DNA of 64,000 nt from Paraconiothyrium sp. Pb-2020 (lineage: Eukaryota > Ascomycota > Dothideomycetes > Pleosporales > Didymosphaeriaceae): positions 3,286,001 through 3,350,000 of the forward strand of contig JAJUBI010000003.1 of assembly GCA_022419385.1 (NCBI GenBank), written 5' to 3'. The translations under genes and the position numbers were made by a program. Shown here one piece after another: positions 48,440-58,347 of this stretch (within the stretch, counting starts at the first letter, position 1; the number at the start of each line of letters is the position of its first letter). The notes under the pieces were generated by a model that did no database searches, was not told the DNA's origin, and was given only the letters and a program-made list of their open reading frames with translations.

Positions 48440-49995
48440 CTTGACAATGACTCGAAGGCCCCGGTGAAACTGTAAACATATACTGAGCTGAGCGAGACTG
48501 CTTCGGCACTCTTGTGAGGCTGCACGTCTAGAGAATATCCCCACTGTAGGACTAGCAAATGATTACATGAATGATTAACCTCATTGCGCTCCATCAAATA
48601 CTAACGTTGTTATGCAGGTACGACGTGTGCTGACAGTGGATCAGTACGTCGCGACTAATGTTGACTACTCAACACAAGGTTTCCTTCGCGCTCCCCAAAA
48701 TCTATGCGCATCACACAGAGTGTAAAGTGTCGTCTCGAACCACTCTATGTTCTAACCTCTTGCCTCTATCATGAAAACTCAAGTCAACATATTCGTCATA
48801 CCGCCCCCTAAGCGCGTCCATGCCAACGACAAACGCATCATCACTCTCTACTATGAAATACAAGTCATCCCCTCCCATCGGTATATACGCATATATACGT
48901 AGCCACTCTCGTATAGAAGTCGTCGCCCCTCAACAGCAGAGACGCAGCCGCCTTCTTACACCTCTTGCCCCCTTTCGACAGCAGGAACGCCACTACCATC
49001 CTAGAAAGGCTTGCACCCATACTACCGCTCGAGCCAATTTGTTTCACACGACATGAAGGCTCAGTATCGCAGTTTCACTGCCCTATCTAGACTCGGTCTC
49101 ACGGGCGAGACCTCCGCTCACTCAAAGGACGGAGTCTCTCACAAGGTGAGCGTGAAGGAACGACTCGTTCGTTCCCAATTGGCTGCACATGCGTAGTAGT
49201 TGACTTACTCTGTACGACGAAGACTTCGCAGCAGCAGTAAGACTTGATATACTGTTCTTTGCTATGGAAAATGGTAGTGAGCCGCGCCCCTTCTCGAGTG
49301 CTTGGTATGGCTGGATTATAGAGTAGTTTGGGCTTGTAGCGGCAGAGGCGGACATGGGAAGAGAGGGATCAGGCAGGTTGACACAGAGTTAGCGGATTTA
49401 AATGGCAAGAGAGCCGAAAAGATGTTGGATTCGCCCTTTCTCGGACTGGACAGAGATAGAGCGAGCGTTCAGGTGAAAACAAAAGGCAGAAATGCGCGTG
49501 GGTGTTGGACAGCATGCACATGAGCTCCACCGTGATGAGCCTCAACAATTGCCCTGAGAAGCTGAGAGGGAGATTCCAGCGACGGAAGCGTGTGACTAAG
49601 AACGGGTCCGGTGTATCACGGGGAGTTTGACGGTCTGACACCTGAAGTCAGGGATGTGCGAGAGAACAGTACAATGTTCATGCACCAAGGCTGGTGAAAT
49701 TAGGACGATGTGGTGGTGGATAGGTTTTCACCGGTGATGCGAACAGTGCACGAAAATGCCAGTGCTGCTTGGGGAGGTTTGTGGAGGCTTGTGGCGCTTA
49801 GGATGGGTCAGGAGAAGCTTCCCGCGGGGGCAAAAGAGTACGAGATGGCTCAACAGAACTATGCGGTTTCAACACTCGTCTTTACGTCCTCAAATCTGCT
49901 CCACTCTTCGTGACCTCTATTCCAAACGCCCCCACGCGCCTTGCATCCCATGCACTTCCAATAACCATACTCGGTGATGTTTCTGCTTTCATCAA
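48440..49995. other. Convergent intergenic region
   Basis: About 1.55 kb between the 3' ends of the aldehyde dehydrogenase (plus) and the polyol dehydrogenase (minus). Frames on either strand are under 95 codons and lack domain content. No gene is seen. Confidence 0.45.
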
Positions 49996-51272
49996 TCACT
50001 CCTCGGGCCCCTCGATCAAAATTTTGATCCCCTTCCCGGCCTTTACGTCCCTAAACGCCTCCTCCGCATCATCAAATTTGACCTTATTCGTGATGAGTTC
50101 CTTGATCGAGATACGCTTTGTAGCAACGAGGTCAACGGCAGTCTGGTAGTCGCCCGAGCCGTAGCGAAACGAGCCCTTGACGTTGAGTTCCTTGGTGCAC
50201 ATGGCCATGATGGGAAAGTTGATGTCCGGTTTACCCATGCCGCCCTGTTTTCTATCAGTACAGGGGTTTTCGAGAGCAAGGGAAAACGGTATGACGTGTG
50301 ACGAGTGGGAACTTACCTGGACATATGTTCCACCCATGCGCAGGGCATGAATGGCCGTTTGTATGCACGGCTCGGCACCACTTGCATCGATGATGATGTC
50401 TGCGCCAGGGCCTAACTCACACTCCTTGATCATGTTCTGTGCATTCTCCTCTGCGCTAACTCTGGCGCTCTTGAAGCTCGTTGTCGCCGCAAACTTCAGC
50501 GCAAATTGTAGTCTCTCGTCGTTAATGTCGACTGTGACGATCTTGGTTGCGCCGTATGCCTTCGCAACTGCGCAGCAGAGCAGACCTACGGGCCCAGCGC
50601 CGAAGACGACCACCGAGTCGCCGGGCTTGACACCCGCCTGCCGTGTAATGTGCACCGCGACAGCAGTGGGTTCAATGAGCGCGCCCTCTTCCAGACTCAT
50701 GCTCTCGGGAAGCTTGTAACAGTAGTCCTCAGGCAGAGCATAGTATCTTGCAAGTGTGCCGTCGAAGGGCGGGGTAGCTGCGAAACGCATATCCGGGCAA
50801 AGTTTGTACTTGCCCTCCTTGCAGCGGATGCAGCGACGGCAGGGCACGCCTGGTTCCATTGCGACGCGATCGCCGACCTTCAGAGTGGCCACCTTATCGC
50901 CAACCGAGTGCACGATACCTGCCGATTCGTGACCCAGAACCATTGGCTTCTCAACTACGAAATGTCCAATGCGTCCTTCAACCCAGTAGTGCACGTCTGA
51001 GCCGCAAATGCCCGTCCATCGTGGCTTGACTATGACATCGTATGGTGAGGGAAGCTCAGGGACGGGACGATCCTCGTAGATAATCTCATTTGGCGCTTTG
51101 AGAACGAAGGAGGGGTTCTGCAATTGGTCTTAGCATCGTGTACCACCACATACAATCAAACAATGTTGTCGCGGTTGGGTTTTGGTGGTGCTGTCATTGT
51201 CGCGTAGCGCGTAGCGGGGTTTGGTGGATGGCGGGGTAGCTCTACCTTCTGCGTCTTCGTCTGTGTCGTCAT
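49996..51272 (-). CDS. Zinc-dependent polyol dehydrogenase (xylitol/sorbitol dehydrogenase type)
   Basis: Medium-chain dehydrogenase oxidising xylitol or sorbitol to the ketose with NAD, part of pentose/polyol use in the cytosol. Exons: 51246-51272, 50317-51117 and 49996-50244, giving 358 residues from MTTQTKTQK. Motifs are TGICGSDVHYW and GHESAGIV (catalytic zinc), the four-cysteine structural zinc loop in PCRRCIRCKEGKYKLCPDM, IEPTAVAVH and the Rossmann GAGPVGLLC. The intron at 50245-50316 is 72 nt, a multiple of three and stop-free, so naive translation inserts 24 extra residues between GGTYVQ and GGMGKPD. An in-frame ATG at 51377 would add 35 residues (MSSCLCFRHVFSSKNK...). I preferred 51272 because it gives the family length and has A at -3. 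Xylitol versus sorbitol preference is not resolved. Confidence 0.9.
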
Positions 51273-51377
51273 CTTGGGCGGCGTGGGCTTCTCTTCTTTT
51301 CGCTCCTCGACCACGGGCGTCTCTGCAGACTTATTTTTCGAGGAGAAGACGTGACGGAAGCAAAGGCAGGACGACAT

Positions 51378-51793
51378 AGGGAGCTAGCTGTAGCACTAGT
51401 AGCACTAGGCGGCGGAGTGACCATTGTTAAACCGCGGAAACCTGGTGGAGCTTGGGAGGAGCTCCGGCCTCGGTCCCGCGCCGAATCGCGCATTGTTAGC
51501 TCCAGGAACACGCTGTAAACATGCAGGCGGCATCTGGAAGCTCGGAATTTAGCCGATGAATTTATCCGAAGACGCATTTTGTGTTGTCTATCGTGGGTTT
51601 CGCTGTCTATCGATCCTGCCGTTGTCGCCAATTGGTACGCTGCGCCGTGTCGAATGACTAAAGCCCACAACGAGAGACGCTATCGAGAAGTCGCAGCTGA
51701 ACGCCATGCAAACGCCCCCCACGAACATCTTGGACGGGTGGGATAATCTACCGTTCCTAGTTAGACCTTGTCGGAGCGGTGTGAAAGAGGTCG
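51378..51793. other. Intergenic region upstream of polyol dehydrogenase
   Basis: These 416 bp hold the 3' flank of the methyltransferase gene and the likely promoter of the dehydrogenase, both minus strand. No gene is seen. Confidence 0.45.
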
Positions 51794-52912
51794 TCATGAG
51801 TCTTGTTCTGGTAGTTTTCTTCCCCAGCATGACCACCAACAAGTCACCAGAGCATCTTCGCCCTTGCTAGCATCACCCCAATCGTCAAAGCCCTTCTCTT
51901 CACCTTCATCCAGGATCTGCAGACCTATCATGGTCATCTGCTTACGAAATTCGGCGATCTCGGGTAGATATGCGGCTCTGTAGGGAAACTCTACAATCAC
52001 TCTCGAATCCATGTCTTCCGAAAGCCAGGCCGCAATGGTATTTACGAGCATTTCCGGGTGATCTGGAGAATAGAGAGAATCGGCAGCCAAGATCAGTGGA
52101 AACTTCTCAGAGAGTGTTTCGCCGTCGCTGTTGGTATCACCAACATCTGCTGGGAACAGTGTGCACGAGTGTGGGCTTGTCCAATCGAGTACTCCAGTCC
52201 GTATGGTTCCTCGATTCTCCTCCACAATCGGTGCGTTTGTTTTGGCATTGCGAGCCAGATTGGTATAGATGCTCGGCAGGTCTGTCAGCACGACGTCTGC
52301 GCCGAGGCCTGCCATCGCCAGACCCACCAAGCCAGTGCCCGAACCGAGCTCGAGAACTTTCGCCTTTGCGCCCTGTTCCGGCCGTATGAGGTCAAACAAG
52401 TGCAGTCTTTTTGCAAGGAGGTATGAGGCTGCCCACGTCTTCAACCCCAGGTCGTCTCCGGTCAGCGCTGGTTCGTGGATCTTGAGCTCGAAGGATCCGT
52501 CTCGTGATGGTATAGTGAACCGGCGATTTAGATCACCCATTGCTGTACGTCCAGATCTCTCACTGAGTCGGAGACTGGCCTGATTCCATATCTCTTCCTT
52601 GACCTCTTCATCTTGTATCCACTTGAGATTGTTGCTCACGATGCTTGTGAGGTACCGTGCAACTCCTTCCGGGTCGATTTGTGCTGCGCTAGGCTTGCCT
52701 TCTCTCAGTGTAACAACACTTGTCCCATCTTTTGTGTCGGGGCCCGCTTTGTAGTCCCAGGAAGGAGGCGCGGAGGTGAGCAGAGCGAGTGTGTCGAGGA
52801 GAGCTCTGGCGGAGGGCTTGGTGTACAGCTGGGGCAAATCGAGCACTACAATGAAGTGATCAGCAACTATCAAGCAAACCTCCTGAGCAGACTTACCACT
52901 AGAAGGCGACAT
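51794..52912 (-). CDS. EFM2-like protein-lysine methyltransferase
   Basis: Seven-beta-strand SAM-dependent methyltransferase resembling yeast Efm2 and the METTL21 group, which methylate lysines on elongation factors. Exons 52897-52912 and 51794-52845 sum to 1068 nt or 355 residues. The 51 nt intron 52846-52896 (GTAAGT donor, GCTGAT branch, TTGTAG acceptor) is stop-free and a multiple of three; removing it gives MSPSSVLDLPQLYTKPSARA, the family start. Motifs are SAM motif I VLELGSGTGLVGLAMA, VVLTDLPSIYTNLARN and LILAADSLYSPDHPEML, the last matching the lysine-methyltransferase post-II block. The N-terminal third is the extra domain seen in Efm2. The protein substrate is inferred from family only. 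Confidence 0.87.
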   Translation of the reverse strand: MSPSSGKSAQEVCLIVADHFIVVLDLPQLYTKPSARALLDTLALLTSAPPSWDYKAGPDTKDGTSVVTLREGKPSAAQIDPEGVARYLTSIVSNNLKWIQDEEVKEEIWNQASLRLSERSGRTAMGDLNRRFTIPSRDGSFELKIHEPALTGDDLGLKTWAASYLLAKRLHLFDLIRPEQGAKAKVLELGSGTGLVGLAMAGLGADVVLTDLPSIYTNLARNAKTNAPIVEENRGTIRTGVLDWTSPHSCTLFPADVGDTNSDGETLSEKFPLILAADSLYSPDHPEMLVNTIAAWLSEDMDSRVIVEFPYRAAYLPEIAEFRKQMTMIGLQILDEGEEKGFDDWGDASKGEDALVTCWWSCWGRKLPEQDS

Positions 52913-53171
52913 AATTTGGTTTGAACGCTGCAGCAGCGGGGTGACAGGCGCCGATGTGTCCGCGAAAAATACATGGTCCGTGCACGCTCAGGTCTTCAAA
53001 TGCCCAGGTGTTGACTTGAGCACGAGATTGTATCCCGAGACTGGCAAAGATGCAGCATGCTCAAGATCGATTCACGCGACATGCTATTCGCCAGTCCCGG
53101 CAGACACGGTCAGGAAAATGTCGCGGAAAAGAACTTAGACGGATTTGCAGTCCCGCCCCCGCACTCCGTGT

Positions 53172-53935
53172 TCAGTCCTTCTTAAGAGTTGCCTTGAAGC
53201 CGTGGTATGCACTGTCCATGTCGAATTGGAACTCCCGAGCTTGATCGTCGTCCAGCTTTTCGGCTGCGCGCATTTGGTTCAACGTAATGAGCCATTGGAC
53301 AATCTTGCCTTTGCTTTCGAAGTCTATGTCCGTGACCTTGTTGACTGCTTGGATGATCTCGACCAACAGCGGATGCAGCGTGTCCTTCTCGACGAGACCT
53401 ATCCTAATAGCATCCAACAGCGTGATAAAGTTCTCGGTCGCATTGATCACGAGTGTCGCGTCTGCCGAATCGCCTTGCTGTCCCGGCTTGTGCGAGGGAC
53501 CTTGCTCCACGGTAGCTGGTAAGCCGACCCTCAGACGCTCGGTAGCTCTCGGACACTCCATATCCCATTCGCGCTTGAAAGACTCAAGGTCGCCGAACGC
53601 GCGCGCAACTGTCTCATTGGCGAGGTTCGACTTGTACTGTTTCAGAAGGCGGCTGCATGTCTCGGTGTAGTCGGCTTCAGATATCGAGTCTTTCAGATAG
53701 CCCTTCTCGAGTGCGTCTATGGTGATAATTATGCTATAGATCTCGGCGAGAGAGTCGTACAGATCGCGTTCGGTGCTCGTCGTAGATAGCTTAACCTCCT
53801 ACAAGCAGGCTGTTAGTATCGACAGCGCCTCTATCGCGTAATGGTGTTCACCTCGTCGAGATTGATAGTTGCAGAGAGCGTTGACCGCGGAATATACGGC
53901 GTGGGCGCGTAGGCCAGCTGGCGGTTGCTATACAT
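53172..53935 (-). CDS. VPS28: ESCRT-I subunit Vps28
   Basis: Core subunit of ESCRT-I, which sorts ubiquitinated membrane cargo into multivesicular endosomes. Exons 53852-53935 and 53172-53798 sum to 711 nt or 236 residues, the usual size. The start MYSNRQLAYAPTPYIPRSTL is followed by LDEEVKLSTTSTERDLYDSL, then YSIIITIDALEKGYLKDSIS and NETVARAFGDLESFKREWDM, all in the N-terminal core that packs against Vps23 and Vps37. The C-terminal four-helix domain, which binds ESCRT-II, includes NFITLLDAIRIGLVEKDTL and KIVQWLITLNQMRAAEKLDD. The intron has a GTGAAC donor and a TTGTAG acceptor. The start codon is only 210 bp from that of NOC2 on the other strand. Confidence 0.95.
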
Positions 53936-54145
53936 GATGCTGCTCGGTGTGATGATGCTACTGTTAGAGCCCAAGCTTCGCCCATCGCTCGGTGGTACTC
54001 GCTCGGCCCAGGGTTGCTGCCATGTGGGGAAGGCGCCGAACTCTTGGCTGCGCTAACACTTTTTCCGCTGTAACTTTTTGCAACAACATCTCGCGACTTT
54101 TGCACCCGCCAATCCTGCGCCGACGCTGCAGTGAACACGGTCACA
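53936..54145. promoter_or_regulatory. Short bidirectional promoter VPS28/NOC2
   Basis: Only 210 bp separate the divergent start codons of VPS28 and NOC2, so both promoters and both 5' leaders must overlap or abut here. No specific element was identified. Confidence 0.65.
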
Positions 54146-56528
54146 ATGCCGGTCTCAAAAGCAACGAAGAAGTTCGAGAAGAACAAGCTAGGTCAGGTCC
54201 TGAAAAAGCGGAAAGATGTCGCAAAAATCAAACAGAGAAAGCAGATGGACCTGAAGCGCAAGCAACGAAAAGCCTTGGATAATGCGCCCGCTGACGGTGT
54301 CGGGAATGATGGTAGCAAGAAGTCAACAAGCAATGGGGCTAAGGAAGATCCATTTGGTGAAATGTCTATGGACCAATTCTTCCAAGGCGGTTTCCAAGTA
54401 CCCGAGATGAAGAAGAAGTCCACGAAACCGAAAACGGGAAAGCGCAAGCGGACACCGGTCGAAGATGGCGCCTCAGACGACTCAGACGTGGATATGGCGG
54501 AGGCAGCTGAAGGCGCTGAGACGCTGGTTCGGACAGTGATTTGCGATGACATGGAGGCACACAAGAAACAGCTGGCAGGACTGGCAGAAAAGGACCCTGA
54601 GTTCTACAAGCACTTGAAGGAACACGCCCAGAATTGCTCGATTTCGAGGACGACGACCTGGAGGGGCTTGAGCTCAGTGCCAGCGAGGACGAGAAGACGC
54701 CACGAAAGAAGCGCAAGTCGGACAAGGGTGCAAAGGACGATGACGCCGAATCAGCGGGTAATGAAGTGACCAAAAAGCTTATTCAGAAATGGAAATCTTC
54801 CATGGAGGAGAGCTCATCGCTTAGAGCAACAAGAGAGGTCGTACTTGCTTTTCGGTCTGCTGCCCACCTTGACGATGAGAAGAAAGAGAAGTACAAATAT
54901 TCCATATCGGATTCGACTGGTCCGTCAATCCTACTGCACAGGATCTTTTCCCAATCTGACTTGAAACAGTGTACCATGAGCTTCTCATTACCGCCTTGAA
55001 GCTAATCCCGAAAGTCCTTCAGCATCACCTACCCGTCAAGGAGTCTGCATCGGGCAGAGTGTAAGTCCCGCGTGTCCCGCATCAGTCAATCTTATACTTA
55101 CGATTTAGACACTTGTCGACCGATTCCAAGAAGTTCCGCAACCTTGCACCATTGCTCAAATCGCACGCTGTCTCGTTGAACCATCTACTAGACAATCTTT
55201 CGGACGCTCCCACACAGCGTATGACGCTCGACTCGCTACTTGCGCTCCTACCGTATATTCTCTCATTCAAGAAGATCGTACGAGACGTTGCAAAGACGGT
55301 CTCATCTGTCTGGGCTGATTCTTCCAATACTGAAGCAACGAGGCTGTCTGCATTCCTTGTACTTCGCCGACTGGTTGTCATCTCAGACGCTAGCATGGAA
55401 GCAGTCCTCAAGCAGACCTACCAAGGTCTTGTCAAGGGTGCCCGAAACACGACGGTGCACAACATCCAGGGTATCAATCTCATGAAGAACACTGCCTCTG
55501 AGTTATGGGGTCTGGATCCCAACATCGGCTACACGACGGTTTTGGCTTCATCAGACAGCTTGCGTCATTTACGGCAAAGCATCACCAACAAAACGAAGGA
55601 TTCTTACAAGACGGTCTACAACTGGCAATACATCCACTCGCTCGACTTCTGGTCGCGCGTAGTCTCCGTACATTGCGAGTCTCTCCGAGAAGCAGAATCG
55701 GGCAAGCAATCTGCTCTACGGCCTCTCATCTATCCTATTGTCCAGGTCACACTCGGAGCCATGCGTCTGATTCCGACATCGCAATATTTCCCTCTCCGCT
55801 TCCAGCTCGTTCGCTCTCTGCTCCGCATATCTTCCGCTACATCGACCTACATCCCGCTCGCCCCAGCCCTGATAGAGGTACTCAATTCTGCTGAGATGAA
55901 AAAGATGCCTAAGCCCAGCACGCTGAAAGCTTTAGACTTCAGCACTAACATCCGCGCCACCAAAGCCTACTTGCGCACCCGTATCTACCAAGACGGTGTC
56001 GGTGAGCAGGTCGCAGAGCTTCTCTCTGAATTCTTCGTTCTTTGGAGCAAGAACATTGCTTTCCCTGAACTCGCGCTCCCGGTCAGCGTCATGCTCAAGC
56101 GCTGGGTGAAGACCATGGCCAAGAAGTCAAGTGGCAACCGCAACGCCAAGATCAACTCACTGCTTGCGCTTTTGGTGCAAAAACTCGAGGCCAACTCAAA
56201 GTGGATAGAAGAACGGAGAGCGAAGATCGACTTTGCTCCCAACGACCGCGCAGGTGTGGAAGGCTTCCTCAAGGATGTGGAGTGGGAGAAAACCCCATTG
56301 GGTGCGTTCGTGGTCGGCCAGAGAAAGACGAGGGAGCAAAAGGAAAAGATCGAAGAGGCGGCGAGGAAGACGCAGGACAAGAAGAGAAGAGAGGCCGAGA
56401 AGGCTGAAGCGGAGGAGAACGCAGAGAAGTTCAGTGATGTCGAGAGCGAGGAGGAAGATGAGGAAGAAGAGGAGGAGTTAGATGGCGTTAGCGCGGAGGA
56501 TATTGACGACTCCGAGGATGAGGAGTAG
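54146..56528 (+). CDS. NOC2: Nucleolar complex protein 2 (Noc2), with an apparent frameshift
   Basis: Ribosome-biogenesis factor of the Noc1-Noc2 and Noc2-Noc3 complexes that escort pre-60S particles from nucleolus to nucleoplasm. Coding blocks are 54146-54919, 54970-55060 and 55109-56528, coding for about 761 residues if the frame is repaired. The start is MPVSKATKKFEKNKLGQVLK, a Lys-rich region. The conserved core includes AHKKQLAGLAEKDPEFYKHL, YHELLITALKLIPKVLQHHL, RNLAPLLKSHAVSLNHLLDN and MRLIPTSQYFPLRFQLVRSL. The tail is acidic (EEDEEEEEELDGVSAEDIDD). At about 54629-54631 the frame breaks: one base is missing between KHLKEHA and ELLDFEDDD, and no intron can explain it because both sides are conserved. 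As written the gene would stop at 54769 after about 207 residues. A sequence error is likely for an essential gene. Confidence 0.9.
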
Positions 56529-56940
56529 GGGTCGTTTTAGTGTTGGATACCTTGAATGCATTTGCTAAATGATTACAAGCACCCTGATGGCTACTTGCTG
56601 CTAAGCCCGTCATTGTGGAACCGTAGATCAAGGACGCGCTTGGTGTTTTTCTCCCTTGCATCTCGACCCACGAACGCTGATACTCTAACACTCACCTCCC
56701 ATCATCGCTCGCAATGCGAGGAATGCGAAGAATTGCTCCTCATGAGCCCCTCACCCAATGACGTCACAAACAAATACCACTTTACCACCACCAGAACCTC
56801 ACAATCGCGATGCTCGCCATCTAACCTGATACCTGCCCTCGACTTTCTACTTACTACAATAGCTTTTACCTATGCGAAGACTTATCCTCTGCGAATGAAT
56901 AATCATCACCAGATTCTCAGCCTGTCCGCTCTCACCACAT
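56529..56940. other. Intergenic, upstream of GFA-domain gene
   Basis: About 410 bp between NOC2 and the GFA-domain gene, both on the plus strand. One frame continues through from 56556 into the GFA gene, but only the part after about 56941 resembles protein. Confidence 0.4.
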
Positions 56941-58018
56941 ATGTCCAGCCTGTACCAACTTCCTCCGCCCGTCTGACCTGCCTCTGCGGTGCGATCTCAC
57001 TCCCGGCACCTACCTCGCGGAGACCAGCTTCCCCTTTTCCCACCACAGCCTGTCACTGCATCCCTGCCGCTACGCCATGGCGCTCTCCTGCCGACCTTCG
57101 CAGACCTGAAAGGGGCCGCCTTCCCCGGAGACCAGAAAGCATCTCACAGCGTACCAATTCACGTCTTTCTGCGTGCGGTATTATTGTAGCACGTGCGGCT
57201 GTCACTGCTTCGTAGAACATCCTAGGGCGAAGAAGGAGGAGTGGTATTGCACGGCGGGAATTATTGAACCCCAAACTGAGGGTGTGAAAGACGTCGTCCA
57301 GCTCAATGGGCACATGTACATCGATGATCTAGGTGATGGAGGTTGCGTCCCACTTTTCCTGCCCATCACAACGAACGGCGAGTCGGAATTGTACGGCGCT
57401 CGGTCAGGGACGCAAAAGCTCAGCCCTCACGATCTTTATGCCCGCGTGCAGAGTTCTCGCCAGCATGTTGCACCTGGTCAGGGGGATATGCTAGAAGCAC
57501 GATGTCACTGCGGCGGTGTCGATTTGAGGATCAAGAGGGCGGAGTACTCAACCGAGCCTGAGGGCGTGAGGAGCTTGATGAAGCAGGACGAACCGCACAA
57601 GTACCTCGCGCGCTTCTGCTCATGTCGTTCTTGTCGCCTTTCCCTAGGCTTTTCGCTTGCCCCATGGACGTACGTCGCGCTATCCTCCGTTCTCAATGCA
57701 CACACATCCAAGCCTGTAAGCTTCGGCGCCGACGCAGAGAAGGCTGGTGCAAATGAGGGGCTAGAATTGAAGCATCATTACAGCAGCGAAGGGGTTTGGA
57801 GAAGTTTCTGCAGTGGTTGTGGAGCGAGCGTGTTTTACTACACAAGCGACGAGACGAGAAGCAACGTAGTCGATGTCGCTGTGGGATTGCTACGAGCAAA
57901 GAGTGGAAGTATGGCGAGGGAGTGGGTGCTGTGGGCGGATGGAGAAGTGAGCCATGAAGATGAGTGCACCGATCATAGCCAGATAGAATGTATCAAAAAG
58001 CATGGTGGGGTGGCATGA
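56941..58018 (+). CDS. Two-domain GFA-like (CENP-V/GFA) protein, N-terminal half frame-damaged
   Basis: Homolog of fungal proteins with two GFA (glutathione-dependent formaldehyde-activating-like) zinc-binding domains. From about 57140 to 58018 one frame is clean: a C-C pair in YYCSTCGCHCF closes domain one, and domain two has EARCHCGG, FCSCRSCRLSLGF and FCSGCGASVFYY. Upstream, recognisable pieces fall in different frames: MSSLYQLPPPV from 56941, then LTCLCGAISLPAP, CHC, CRYA, and GALLPTFADLKGAAFPGDQK, then LTAYQFTSFCVRYYC. Joining them needs single-base changes near 56973, 57060, 57077 and 57139. This looks like a recent pseudogene or poor local sequence. If expressed as is, only the second domain, from about 57173, could be made. 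The enzymatic role of fungal members is uncertain. Confidence 0.6.
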
Positions 58019-58347
58019 GTGGATGGAGAGACGGGATATGGGGTAAGTGGATTGATTGCGAGAGAATATCTGCGCTAGTAAATTGTTGGAATGTCACAGT
58101 GTTCTTTTGGAATCGCTGAGCGCGAAACCCGTGTATGGGGGAAGGGTCAAACGTAACCGTGGTACTAAATACAAAATTATGACTGTGTCAACCTTCCGGC
58201 CACTCAATCACAAGATAAAATAAGTCTCTGGCTTCAGGCAACAGCCAAGTCATTTCTACACATACTCCATATTTATGGGCGAAATATACTCCTCCCTCGA
58301 CATTCACTGAATCCCCAAATTAGAGTACAACCCCAACCTTGAACATT
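58019..58347. other. Intergenic, no gene seen
   Basis: About 330 bp, somewhat AT-rich, between the GFA-domain gene and the relic-like locus at 58348. Nothing recognised. Confidence 0.4.

Noticed and set aside
54500..54700. An intron explaining the NOC2 frame change
   Set aside because: Conserved Noc2 sequence runs right up to both sides of the break, leaving no room for an intron.
57051..57149. A GT-AG intron that would bridge the broken GFA frames
   Set aside because: It would remove conserved domain residues (CHC to GALLPTFADLKG) that are visibly present, so indels explain the data better.
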